Origin: Victivallales bacterium
GTDB lineage: Bacteria; Verrucomicrobiota; Lentisphaeria; Oligosphaerales; Oligosphaeraceae
NCBI GenBank assembly: GCA_017964325.1
Contig: JAGCSE010000313.1
Location: forward strand, 1-13,847
Length of the DNA stretch: 13,847 bases
Direction: 5' to 3'
Shown here: positions 1 to 7,213 of the stretch, piece by piece
Layout: every line of letters starts with the position of its first letter
Position numbering within the stretch: the first letter of the stretch is position 1
Position numbers and translations under genes: made by a program
The notes under the pieces: generated by a model
Told to the model about the DNA's origin: nothing
What the model saw: the letters and a program-made list of their open reading frames with translations, nothing else
Databases searched by the model: none

Positions 1-1
1 A

Positions 2-850
2 AACGGAAAGCACGTCTATTCCGAAAAGCCTCTCGGGCTGGATCTGGCATCCGGCCTGAAGGTCATGGAGACGGCGAAAAGGAAAGGATTGCATGTCGGT
101 TGCGCTCCGGACACGTTCATGGGCGGCGGCCATCAGTTCGGACGCATGTTGCTGGACGACGGGATGATAGGCAGTGTCGTCGCGGGCAACGCCTTCATGC
201 TGAACCACGGCCATGAGCATTGGCATCCCGCGCCTGGATTCTACTATCAGCAAGGCGGCGGGCCGTTGTTCGACATGGGGCCGTACTACATCACGGCACT
301 TATCAACCTGCTGGGGCCTGTAAAGCGCGTCGTCGGAATGTCAACGCGTTCTACGGACTTGCGCATCGGCCGTGGCGTGAACATTGGAAAGAAGTTTCCT
401 GTGGAAATCGACACGCATATATCCGCCATTCTGGAATTTACGTGTGGAGCTATCATCAATTTGACGACGAGTTTTGATGTCTGGCAGCACAGCGATTTGT
501 ACTACATTGAACTTTACGGAACACAAGGCGCGTTGCATTTTCCTGATCCAAATAAGTTTACGGGTGATGTCAGTATTTGCCAGGCGGGCATCACGAACGG
601 TTGGGTTATCAAGGAGAACAGGATTTTCATCTACAACGACAACATGCGCTGCATCGGTCTGGCGGATATGGCGACGGGCATTGAGACGGGGCGTCCCTAT
701 CGTTGCTCCGGCGAGTTGGCGTGCCATGTTTTAGATGTTATGTGCGGCATCACCCATGCGGCAACAGAACACGTTTCTGTTGAAATGACAACGACTTGCG
801 AGAAGCCCGCGCCCATGGGACGCGATTTGCGTTACGGCCAGCTGGATTAA
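2..850 (+). CDS. Gfo/Idh/MocA-family oxidoreductase, C-terminal part (5' truncated by window edge)
   Basis: The frame is open from base 2 and has no start codon in the window, so the NAD(P)-binding N-terminus lies to the left. The 282 visible residues begin inside the family's hallmark segment GKHVYSEKPL, where the Lys of EKP contacts cofactor and substrate. They continue through the C-terminal alpha/beta domain, including GGGPLFDMGPYYITALINLLGP, the usual substrate-side helix. Family members oxidise or reduce sugars, inositols and related polyols with NAD(P); the substrate cannot be read from sequence. The stop is 23 bases before the ThuA-like gene, so the two are probably co-transcribed. 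The pairing suggests sugar or keto-sugar catabolism (inference). The internal ATG at 65 is not a real start, because the frame and the family homology extend upstream of it. Confidence 0.9.
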   Translation, partial: NGKHVYSEKPLGLDLASGLKVMETAKRKGLHVGCAPDTFMGGGHQFGRMLLDDGMIGSVVAGNAFMLNHGHEHWHPAPGFYYQQGGGPLFDMGPYYITALINLLGPVKRVVGMSTRSTDLRIGRGVNIGKKFPVEIDTHISAILEFTCGAIINLTTSFDVWQHSDLYYIELYGTQGALHFPDPNKFTGDVSICQAGITNGWVIKENRIFIYNDNMRCIGLADMATGIETGRPYRCSGELACHVLDVMCGITHAATEHVSVEMTTTCEKPAPMGRDLRYGQLD

Positions 851-873
851 AGCTTAACCAAAGGAAAAATCTT

Positions 874-1530
874 ATGGAAAAGAAAATATTGGTTTTTCGC
901 GGTGGATGGGACGGACATGATCCTGTACAGACTTCAGAGCGAGTTGTGGCTCAACTAAAGGCACTCGGCATCGAATCGGATATTTTCAATGATCAGGAAT
1001 GTCTTTTACAGGAAGGACTTGAGGAAAAATACGCCGCCATCATTCCCGTTTGGACGATGGGCAAGCTGGATGACAAGGCGGGTCATGCGCTTTTGGCGGC
1101 CGTGCGTGGCGGCGTTGGCATTGGCGGTTGGCATGGCGGCATGTGCGATGCTTTTCGTGACAACACGGAATATCAATTTATGTGCGGCGGCCAGTGGGTC
1201 GCACATCCTGGAAATGCAATCGACTATATGGTGAATTTCAAATCAGACGATCCGATTGTGAAAGGCATCGCGGATTTCGACATGCACAGCGAACAGTACT
1301 ACATGCACGTTGATCCAGGTAATGAAGTGCTTGCCACGACGACATTTGACGGTCATGTCTGCCCATGGATCGACGGGACGGTCATGCCCGTGATTTGGAA
1401 ACGGCATTACGGCAAAGGGCGTGTATTTTATTGTTCGCTCGGCCATAATGAGGCGGATTTCATCCGCCGTCCGCAGATTGCGGAAATCATTGCCCGCGGC
1501 ATCGCTTGGGCGGCTGGGATATTGGGTTAG
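874..1530 (+). CDS. ThuA-like (trehalose-utilization family) protein
   Basis: 218 residues. The start chosen is the ATG at 874, with AAAGGA about ten bases upstream; a longer reading from 796 would overlap the preceding gene and adds 26 residues unlike the family. ThuA-like proteins have a class I glutamine-amidotransferase-like fold. Visible family features are an N-terminal beta strand followed by GGWDGHDP (residues 10-17), the central GGVGIGGWHGGMCDAFR (about 79-95), and the C-terminal MPVIWKRHYGKGRVFYCSLGHN (about 171-192), where the product usually ends its core fold. Family members occur with Gfo/Idh/MocA dehydrogenases in trehalose and other disaccharide or keto-glycoside pathways, and that neighbour is present here. 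The exact reaction is unknown. Transcription probably ends at the hairpin near 1598-1626. Confidence 0.85.
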   Translation: MEKKILVFRGGWDGHDPVQTSERVVAQLKALGIESDIFNDQECLLQEGLEEKYAAIIPVWTMGKLDDKAGHALLAAVRGGVGIGGWHGGMCDAFRDNTEYQFMCGGQWVAHPGNAIDYMVNFKSDDPIVKGIADFDMHSEQYYMHVDPGNEVLATTTFDGHVCPWIDGTVMPVIWKRHYGKGRVFYCSLGHNEADFIRRPQIAEIIARGIAWAAGILG

Positions 1531-1535
1531 AAGTC

Positions 1536-1589
1536 CTGGAAAAACTAGAAACTCTGGGAAACCTGTAAGCAGGAGAGACTGGAAGCCAT
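1536..1589. repeat. Degenerate 9-bp tandem repeat tract
   Basis: Just after the ThuA stop, the sequence reads as consecutive 9-mers: CTGGAAAAA, CTAGAAACT, CTGGGAAAC, CTGTAAGCA, followed by two weaker units. The shared core is CTRGAAA. It resembles the CTAGAATA units at 11272-11307, so the two tracts may be related. No function is evident. Confidence 0.45.
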
Positions 1590-1591
1590 AG

Positions 1592-1634
1592 AAAAAAAGG
1601 CTGTTGCTTTGCGAAAGCAACAGCCTCTTTTTCT
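1592..1634. terminator. Bidirectional intrinsic terminator
   Basis: A 13-bp perfect stem, AGGCTGTTGCTTT (1598-1610) against AAAGCAACAGCCT (1614-1626), encloses a GCG loop. A run of seven A lies on the left (1592-1598) and TCTTTTTCTT on the right, so either transcript gives a stem followed by U. It sits between the convergent ThuA gene (plus) and the 621-residue gene (minus), and can serve both. Confidence 0.92.
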
Positions 1635-1648
1635 TGCTATTTCTCGAA

Positions 1649-3514
1649 TCAGTCGTCGATGGAGAAGATACCGTTTTCGTCCTTGCCGATAACGCCTTCG
1701 TTCGTCTCGATGTGGATGATGATACCAGCTTCCTTGATGTCGATGGTGTCGAGGAAATGCTTTGCGGAATCGATGGTATCGGTCTTGTATTTGAATACAC
1801 GGTTGAATTCGCCGTTTTCGCCTTCGACGTCTTCCACGCCGAGGCTTGTGATGTGGAGATCCTGTGTTTCGGAAAGTTTCGCAAGGTCAGGCAATTCCAA
1901 AAGAACTCTCGGTTCCGTTGAAACTTTGAAATAGGAGGCGTTGGGCAGTTCGGGCAGGACGATGGAGGCCTCTTTCCAGAGGGCATACGTGAATTTCGTA
2001 CCGCCGACAAAGCAGACGGCGCCGTCGAGATGCGGATAGACGCCATAGCGGAGGTCACGGACGCATTTCAGATCGCCGCCAGGGCCGATGTTGAAATAGG
2101 AGAGTTTTCCGAGAGCCTGAGTTGCCTGTTTCAAGTCAGGGAACATATAGGCGACATATTTGAAATTGTCGGGATCTGAGGAGGCGGCGGTCCAGAAATC
2201 CTTCTGGAGCTGGCCTTTGCCTTCGAAATACTTTTTGAACGGGTCCTTTTTCTGTGTCTTTTGCCAGACCATGATTGAGGCGACGATGATGAGGAAGACC
2301 AAGAAAACGCAGATGGCGAGGACGACCCGCATGAGACTTCTCGTCTGCATTTTCTTCAATTCCTCCGTCTGTGCCATTTCCCTTCTCATTTCATCGAGTT
2401 TTTCGTTGTCTTTGGCACGTTTTTCCGCATCAAGTTCAGCTTGCTGCTGTACAAGGGCTTGAGCCTCTGCAAGTTCCTTTTCCTTTGCAAGTTTCTGCGC
2501 CTTTTCGGCTTCTGCGCGTTCCTTTGCTTTGGCGGCTTCAGCAGCCAGGCGCTTTTGCTCAAGGGCTTCTTCGCGGGCTTTTCTGGCGGCTTCCTGTTTG
2601 GCGATAAGTTTCTCGGGATTAATGCGTTCGCCTTGCGGCAGGAGAGTGGCGTTGACGGAAATGGATTCAATCTGTCCGTCTAGCATCTTGCGTTCCGCTG
2701 CGAGCCTGTGCTGTTCCTCTGTGGCGGCGGCGTTTTCGATTCTCTTTTTGGCGCGGGCCACGGCATGGAGGAGGAGCTTTTCGACATCCAGCCATTCGCC
2801 GTCGGCATACGTATAGCCAGCTGATTCATTGGCATCGACTGTGTTGTCAATAAGTTGGATGGCGGAGAATCCACGCTGTTCCTTCAAGAAGGCGACGCGT
2901 TTATCATTGATTTCATTCTTCTTTTCGCGGATGTATTCCTTTCGTCTGGCGGCGGTGCCCTGCGGGTCGAATTTCAAAATTTCAAGTTCGTTTCCTTCGA
3001 CTTGCTTCATGTGCTGGATGAGGATCGGCATACTGTTGATTTTGATGTATGGGCCGGTCGTTCCGCGGTAATATCCCTCGTACATGGTGGGGATGTCTTT
3101 GTTCTGGTTGGGGCTCATGTACGTGACTTTCACTTTTTCGCCGAGCTTGTAGAGGGGGAATTTCTTTTCCGCCTCCAAGGCAAGCTCTTCGTCCGACGGA
3201 ATCGGGAGTGCATGTTCCATGCGTTCTTCGAGGAACTTATCTTTGTTTTTCAGGGCGTCATCCAAATTGATGGCGGTTTTCTGCGGAACGGGGGGGAGAT
3301 TGGGGAATTTCTGGAGGAAAGCGGCTTTGATGGCCGCCGCCACATCTTGGTCCGGCGTGTCCTTCGGATGGTTCTGGAAGAAGGCCATCGCCAATTCGTT
3401 GGCCGCGGCGATGCGTTCTGGCGACAGTTTGGCCACATCCGCATTCTGGGCGTTGAGATGGACGAATGCCATCAAACCAATAAATATTAAGGAAATTAAC
3501 AATCGTTTTTGCAT
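1649..3514 (-). CDS. Hypothetical secreted/membrane protein with coiled coil and one transmembrane segment
   Basis: Not recognised as a named family. The 621-residue product starts with a signal peptide (MQKRLLISLIFIGLMAFVHLNA). An N-terminal region (about 25-180) follows, including a segment at 121-168 rich in G, Y and beta-formers (LGEKVKVTYMSP to YEGYYRGTTGPYIKIN) that could be a small SH3-like beta barrel. An Ala/Glu/Lys-rich coiled coil spans about 300-392, then a hydrophobic transmembrane helix at 396-417 (MRVVLAICVFLVFLIIVASIMVW), then a mixed alpha/beta domain of about 200 residues. If the signal peptide is cleaved, the coiled coil is outside the cytoplasm and the C-terminal domain is inside. 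The 110-base AT-rich gap behind lpxK has no clear terminator, so read-through from lpxK is possible. The SD is weak (AAGG, about 11 bases upstream). Confidence 0.8.
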   Translation of the reverse strand: MQKRLLISLIFIGLMAFVHLNAQNADVAKLSPERIAAANELAMAFFQNHPKDTPDQDVAAAIKAAFLQKFPNLPPVPQKTAINLDDALKNKDKFLEERMEHALPIPSDEELALEAEKKFPLYKLGEKVKVTYMSPNQNKDIPTMYEGYYRGTTGPYIKINSMPILIQHMKQVEGNELEILKFDPQGTAARRKEYIREKKNEINDKRVAFLKEQRGFSAIQLIDNTVDANESAGYTYADGEWLDVEKLLLHAVARAKKRIENAAATEEQHRLAAERKMLDGQIESISVNATLLPQGERINPEKLIAKQEAARKAREEALEQKRLAAEAAKAKERAEAEKAQKLAKEKELAEAQALVQQQAELDAEKRAKDNEKLDEMRREMAQTEELKKMQTRSLMRVVLAICVFLVFLIIVASIMVWQKTQKKDPFKKYFEGKGQLQKDFWTAASSDPDNFKYVAYMFPDLKQATQALGKLSYFNIGPGGDLKCVRDLRYGVYPHLDGAVCFVGGTKFTYALWKEASIVLPELPNASYFKVSTEPRVLLELPDLAKLSETQDLHITSLGVEDVEGENGEFNRVFKYKTDTIDSAKHFLDTIDIKEAGIIIHIETNEGVIGKDENGIFSIDD

Positions 3515-3624
3515 GATTGACGACCTTGTTTTATATGTGATGAGCCACTATTTTTTATCTAAAAACCTCTACGGGAACACAAAAAAGACAATATACCATA
3601 TCACAATATATATTACAACGTTTT

Positions 3625-4812
3625 TTATTCAAGGCAAATTTGTGTAATACATTTATTGAATTCTTCTTCGCCTTTCAATATTTTTATTTCGATTCTGAGA
3701 AAATAGAATGGGATGGACTTGTCTTTGAGCGGCGGGATGCGGACGGCGTCCTTTTCCGTCGTGACAAGGATTTCCGCGCCGTTCTGGCGGGCATTTGCGT
3801 AGAAATCCTCCAGTTCTTCGTCCTTGAAGCGGTGGTGGTCAACGAAATGTTTTGAGTAAACAATGTTTCCGCCGAAACGGGTGATGTAGTTGAGGAAGCT
3901 TTTGGGGACGGCGATGGCACTGAGGGCGGCGACTTTCTTTCCCTTAAGACTTTCCAGCGGAAGAATTTCCCGCGTGTCCAAATGCTGGAGGTTCTTCGGC
4001 TCGTGGTTGCATTCGATGATGGCTGCGGACGGATTGTGCCGCTTGATGAAGGCGCGGAGATGCCGGAGGCACGGAGCTCCATTGGACTTTGTGATGAAAA
4101 TGACGTTGGCTCGGCGAAGGTTTTCGATAGGCTCCCGCAGGAGTCCAGCAGGAAGCATTTCGTGGTTGTGGAACGGATTGGTGGAATCGACGAGCAGGAT
4201 GTTGTGGAGAGGACGCAGGCGGAGGTATTGGAAGCCGTCGTCCAAGATGAGCGTGTCCGCCTGGAGGTGGGTGATGGCGTAGTTGCCGCCTTTGACACGG
4301 TCTTTGTCAACGACAACGACGACTCCAGGCCGCGTCGGTGTCGCAAGAAGGTTGGACGCAAGCATAAATGGTTCATCTCCAGCATGTTGTGAATCCAGAA
4401 GGACTTTCGTCCCGTTCGAGACGACTTTCGGGGGAAATGCGTTGGTGTCGTGTGACCATTTCGCCTTGAGCCGTTCAAGGAACGGCTTTGGTTTGCTTCG
4501 ATATCCGCGGGAGAGGATGGCGACGTGCCGTTTACGTTCAGCCAACGTCTTGGAAAGCAGTTCGACGACAGGCGTCTTGCCCGTTCCGCCTGTCGTGAGA
4601 TTTCCGACGCTGATGACGGTGCATCCGAGTTCGTGCTGTTTCAGGAGGGAGTTCTCATAAAGGGCCAGCCTCAACTGCGTGATGTTAAGGTACAGTCTGG
4701 ACAAGACGAACAGGAAACGCCTGAAAATCCTGTCGATGGCGTTGGTCTGCCTGCCGTTGATGATGTCAACGACATATTGTTCGGTTTTTTCGCAGAAATC
4801 GTGAAGGGACAT
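3625..4812 (-). CDS. lpxK: Tetraacyldisaccharide 4'-kinase (lipid A 4'-kinase)
   Basis: 395 residues, near the upper end of the family's usual length. LpxK phosphorylates the 4' position of tetraacyldisaccharide-1-phosphate to give lipid IVA, at the inner face of the cytoplasmic membrane. The N-terminus (about 28-52) is the basic/hydrophobic membrane-associating helix. The family-specific P-loop is [16 protein letters not shown] (66-81). Other conserved blocks are LSRGYRSK (100-107), AGDEPFML (144-151), DDGFQYLRL (191-199), LPAGLLREP (220-228) and a C-terminal [13 protein letters not shown]. All expected motifs are present, so the enzyme should be active. The start ATG has no convincing SD, but the preceding helix supports it. 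No other lpx gene is in view. It diverges from the lipoate ligase gene. Confidence 0.95.
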   Translation of the reverse strand: MSLHDFCEKTEQYVVDIINGRQTNAIDRIFRRFLFVLSRLYLNITQLRLALYENSLLKQHELGCTVISVGNLTTGGTGKTPVVELLSKTLAERKRHVAILSRGYRSKPKPFLERLKAKWSHDTNAFPPKVVSNGTKVLLDSQHAGDEPFMLASNLLATPTRPGVVVVVDKDRVKGGNYAITHLQADTLILDDGFQYLRLRPLHNILLVDSTNPFHNHEMLPAGLLREPIENLRRANVIFITKSNGAPCLRHLRAFIKRHNPSAAIIECNHEPKNLQHLDTREILPLESLKGKKVAALSAIAVPKSFLNYITRFGGNIVYSKHFVDHHRFKDEELEDFYANARQNGAEILVTTEKDAVRIPPLKDKSIPFYFLRIEIKILKGEEEFNKCITQICLE

Positions 4813-4852
4813 TTATAGGGAGTTTTAATGGACGAGAATTGTATTTTTCATT

Positions 4853-4880
4853 AATTTATCTTAAAGCATGGCGGTGGCAA
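4853..4880 (-). promoter_or_regulatory. Possible sigma70-type promoter for lpxK
   Basis: On the minus strand, TTGCCA (plus 4875-4880; five of six matches to TTGACA) is followed after 16 bases by TAAATT (plus 4853-4858; four of six). This would start transcription near 4846, leaving a leader of about 33 bases. It is weak evidence in an AT-rich gap. Confidence 0.35.
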
Positions 4881-4902
4881 CTCATCAGGTCAATTTTTCC
4901 AT

Positions 4903-4914
4903 AAATTATAATTT
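4903..4914 (+). promoter_or_regulatory. Perfect palindrome AAATTATAATTT containing a -10 box for the lipoate ligase gene
   Basis: A perfect 12-bp palindrome holds TATAAT at 4907-4912. No good -35 element lies 16-18 bases upstream. The position, about 50 bases before the GTG start, fits a promoter, and the palindrome itself could be an operator. It lies in the divergent gap 4813-4959, which otherwise shows only the lpxK leader and the SD at 4941-4948. Confidence 0.35.
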
Positions 4915-4959
4915 GTAAAAGGGGGGCGAAGCGAGATATTAAAGGAGGGGCCATTCATT

Positions 4960-5829
4960 GTGACACAAACAGGAGCCATGCAGGTATTCGAGTCAAGTTC
5001 ATTGGAGGCGGCGTTGAACGCCGCGTTCGAAGAAAGCGTATTCCGTCGGGCGGAGCTGTCCGAGCCGTTGCTGATGTTGTATCGGAACGGCGAGTCGGTG
5101 CTGTTCGGGCGGAATCAGAATCCGTGGGCTGAATGCGAAGTGGCGCGTTGTTTAGAGCAGGGGGTGGCGTTGCTGCGCCGTCTGAGTGGCGGTGGCACGG
5201 TCTATCAAGACGAAGGGAATCTGAACTACTGCTTTCTATTGCCGCGGTCGAATCATAATCCAGAGCGGATTCTGACGATTCTGCTGCGGGCTTTTGAGGC
5301 CGTGGGAGTGCCGAATGCTTGTATCCGTGACCATTCGAGCGTTTGTTCGGGAGAGCGTAAGATATCTGGAACGGCATTTGCGCTGAATGGTCGCGTGGCG
5401 ATGATGCACGGCTGCATTCTCGTGTCGGCGGACTTGGGGCGGCTGCACACGCTCCTTTCCACCGCGCCCGACAAGACGGTGACAGGCTCTTTTGTGAAAT
5501 CGAACCGCGTACCCGTGACGAGTCTGAAGGCATTGGGCTTGCAGGTTGGTTGCGACGAACTTGGGCGTGCAGTTGTGGAGGAGGCCGAAAGGGAGTTCGG
5601 TTCCGCCAGGCGGGTGGAACTGGAGCGGGATGCCGCTGTGGAGGCGTTGGCGGAGAAATTCAAGGGGGCTGAGTGGACGTTCGGCCGCAGCGGCGATTTT
5701 GAAATCAGCCGTCTGACGGGAGGAGGGCTGCTGCGTCTGAAAGTGTCGCATGGAATCATTGTGTCCGCAAGGCTCGATGACTGCGATGTCGCAGAGTTTG
5801 TAGATGTTCCGTTGCATGAAATAATGTAA
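4960..5829 (+). CDS. Lipoate-protein ligase A family (BPL/LplA/LipB fold)
   Basis: 289 residues. The GTG at 4960 is preferred because AAAGGAGG (4941-4948) is well placed for it; the ATG at 4978 has an AGGAG only two bases away. LplA-type enzymes adenylate lipoate and attach it to lysines of lipoyl domains in the cytoplasm (pyruvate/2-oxoglutarate dehydrogenases, GcvH). The signature RRLSGGGTVYQDEGNLNY is at 73-90, the binding lysine is in GERKISGTAF (Lys134), then MMHGCILV (148-155) and SNRVPVTSLK (181-190). The usual His of VYHD is Gln here. The C-terminal part (about 195-280) may be a divergent accessory domain. An octanoyl- or lipoyl-transferase role cannot be excluded. The TIM-barrel gene follows 58 bases downstream, separated by a hairpin. 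Confidence 0.85.
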   Translation: MTQTGAMQVFESSSLEAALNAAFEESVFRRAELSEPLLMLYRNGESVLFGRNQNPWAECEVARCLEQGVALLRRLSGGGTVYQDEGNLNYCFLLPRSNHNPERILTILLRAFEAVGVPNACIRDHSSVCSGERKISGTAFALNGRVAMMHGCILVSADLGRLHTLLSTAPDKTVTGSFVKSNRVPVTSLKALGLQVGCDELGRAVVEEAEREFGSARRVELERDAAVEALAEKFKGAEWTFGRSGDFEISRLTGGGLLRLKVSHGIIVSARLDDCDVAEFVDVPLHEIM

Positions 5830-5832
5830 GTC

Positions 5833-5855
5833 GGTTCCGCAGTGAACGCGGAGCC
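5833..5855 (+). other. Intergenic hairpin between lipoate ligase and sugar isomerase genes
   Basis: GGTTCCGC (5833-5840) pairs with GCGGAGCC (5848-5855) in an 8-bp stem with one G-T pair and a 7-base loop. There is no following T-run, so it is more likely an mRNA-stabilising or attenuating element than a full terminator. It lies four bases after the upstream stop codon. Confidence 0.5.
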
Positions 5856-5887
5856 ATTGAATCCAAACAAAAAAGGAGAACCTGACA

Positions 5888-6769
5888 ATGATGATTGGTG
5901 TGAGTTCGTACAGCTACAGCCGTCTGGTGAATTCCGGCGCGATGAAGCAGATCGAAGTAATTGCAAAAGCGAAAGAAATGGGCTTTGACTGCATTGAATT
6001 TTCAACGATCGCCGTCCCCGAAGGGAAGACGTTGCCCGATTTCGCGGCGGAACTGAAGGCCGAAGCGGATCGCGTCGGCATTCCGATTATGAACTACACG
6101 ATCGGCGCGGATTTGCTGGCAGGCTCTGGCGGCGATTTGGACGCCGAAGTCGAACGGTTGAAGAAGGAAGTTGATATTGCGGAGATTCTGGGTGCCCCCG
6201 GTATGCGACATGACTGCTCCGGCGGCCGTTTCCCGGCGGACTGGAAAGGCGCGAAGACCTTCGACGCCGCGCTGCCGAAAATCGCGCAGGGTTGCCGCGC
6301 CGTGACGGAATACGCCGCGAAGAAAGGCATCAAGACCATGATGGAAAACCATGGTTTCTTCAGCCAGGAGGCCCTGCGTGTCGAACGGCTGGTGACAGCT
6401 GTCAACCATGAGAATTTCGGTCTGCTGATCGACATGGGCAACTTCACCTGCGCGGACGACAAGCCGGAGGAATCCATCGGCCGTCTTGCCCCGTTTGCGT
6501 TCCATTGCCATGCGAAGGATTTCCACATCAAGAGCGGCATGGGCCCGAATCCGGGCAGGGGCTGGTTCCAGTCCCGTGCCGGCAACTATCTACGCGGCGC
6601 CATCATCGGCCACGGCAACGTCCCCGTCGCGCAGTGCGTCCGCAACCTGATCCAGAAGGGTTACGACGGCGTCTTGTCGATTGAGTTCGAAGGCATGGAA
6701 GATGTCCTGACGGGCATCGCCATCGGCCAGGAGAACCTGCGCCGCTTTGTGGCGATGGCCAAAGGTTGA
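5888..6769 (+). CDS. Sugar-phosphate isomerase/epimerase-like TIM-barrel protein (xylose isomerase-like / AP endonuclease 2 fold)
   Basis: 293 residues. AAAGGAG at 5872-5878 fits the ATG at 5888. Family members bind a divalent metal and isomerise or epimerise sugars, keto-sugars or inositol intermediates, while some act as nucleases or lyases; the substrate here is unknown. Candidate metal ligands in the usual order are Glu153 (MMENHG), Asp182 (LLIDMGNF), His208 (FHCHAKDFH) and Glu266 (GVLSIEFEG). IGVSSYSYSRL at the N-terminus is the typical first strand. GHGNVPVAQCV (241-251) precedes the last barrel strands. The gene could serve the same sugar metabolism as the Gfo/ThuA pair at the left edge, but no shared operon shows this. 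Confidence 0.85.
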   Translation: MMIGVSSYSYSRLVNSGAMKQIEVIAKAKEMGFDCIEFSTIAVPEGKTLPDFAAELKAEADRVGIPIMNYTIGADLLAGSGGDLDAEVERLKKEVDIAEILGAPGMRHDCSGGRFPADWKGAKTFDAALPKIAQGCRAVTEYAAKKGIKTMMENHGFFSQEALRVERLVTAVNHENFGLLIDMGNFTCADDKPEESIGRLAPFAFHCHAKDFHIKSGMGPNPGRGWFQSRAGNYLRGAIIGHGNVPVAQCVRNLIQKGYDGVLSIEFEGMEDVLTGIAIGQENLRRFVAMAKG

Positions 6770-6793
6770 TAGAGAAACCACAGATCATCTGGA

Positions 6794-6808
6794 GCGGCCG
6801 CCGGCCGC
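6794..6808 (+). terminator. GC-rich hairpin after the sugar isomerase gene, weak terminator candidate
   Basis: GCGGCC (6794-6799) pairs with GGCCGC (6803-6808) over a GCC loop, 25 bases after the stop. The downstream sequence is A-rich rather than T-rich, so intrinsic termination would be poor. Confidence 0.35.
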
Positions 6809-6835
6809 AACCAAATAATCATCATGCAATCTTTT

Positions 6836-6861
6836 CCTCCCATGTCTTATCGTCTCATGTC
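6836..6861 (-). repeat. Inverted copy of the GACRTGA/GACGATTA repeat
   Basis: Read on the minus strand, this is GACATGA, GACGATAA, GACATGGGAGG. These are the same building blocks as the plus-strand tract at 6907-6965, in opposite orientation. The two tracts flank the palindrome at 6871-6885. Confidence 0.5.
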
Positions 6862-6870
6862 AAACCATAT

Positions 6871-6885
6871 AATGGCGACGCCATT
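6871..6885. repeat. Palindrome AATGGCG-A-CGCCATT
   Basis: A perfect 7-bp inverted repeat around one central base lies between the two opposed tandem-repeat tracts. Confidence 0.6.
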
Positions 6886-6906
6886 GTGCCCTTCTGCTGG
6901 GGGGAG

Positions 6907-6965
6907 GACGTGAGACGTGAGACGTGAGACGTGATATGGGAGACGATTAGACGATTAGACGATCA
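6907..6965 (+). repeat. Tandem repeat tract: four GACGTGA then three GACGATTA-type units
   Basis: Four units of GACGTGA (6907-6934, identical) are followed by TATGGGA and three 8-bp units, GACGATTA, GACGATTA and GACGATCA (6942-6965). The units are near-perfect, which suggests recent slippage. Confidence 0.85.
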
Positions 6966-7078
6966 GACAGCAGGAAAATTTTAGCGAAAAAACAAGAAAA
7001 TGAACAATAGTAGTACAGATTGATCATAGAAATGCCTCGCCGCCGTTGGCACTGTGGCCATGGAGTGTCTGCATTTGC

Positions 7079-7106
7079 CTTAAGCTTTCAGCTTTAAGCT
7101 CTTAGC
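7079..7106. repeat. Four degenerate 7-bp tandem units (YTHAGC core)
   Basis: The units are CTTAAGC, TTTCAGC, TTTAAGC and TCTTAGC. No coding frame or hairpin explains them. Confidence 0.7.
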
Positions 7107-7213
7107 TCCGTGAAACGGATGACCTCCGGCGGCTCGGCGTTTTCAAAGCATTTCATGGTTCTGAACAGATACTGTGAATCAAGCAGACATTACAAGCAAG
7201 AAGCGCATATACA

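Larger units (their letters stand above)
6770..7213. other. 444-base gap without a credible gene, rich in short repeats
   Basis: No frame has a protein-like composition with a ribosome-binding site. The gap holds the GC hairpin at 6794-6808, an inverted pair of tandem-repeat tracts around a palindrome (6836-6965) and a 7-bp repeat (7079-7106). No promoter for the esterase gene could be placed with confidence. Confidence 0.6.

Noticed and set aside
796..873. Upstream start for the ThuA-like protein
   Set aside because: It overlaps the oxidoreductase end and adds residues foreign to the family; the ATG at 874 has its own SD.
2855..3490. Long plus-strand open frame of 211 codons opposite the membrane protein gene
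   Set aside because: It is the mirror of the minus-strand gene, whose signal peptide, coiled coil and TM segment show it to be the real one.
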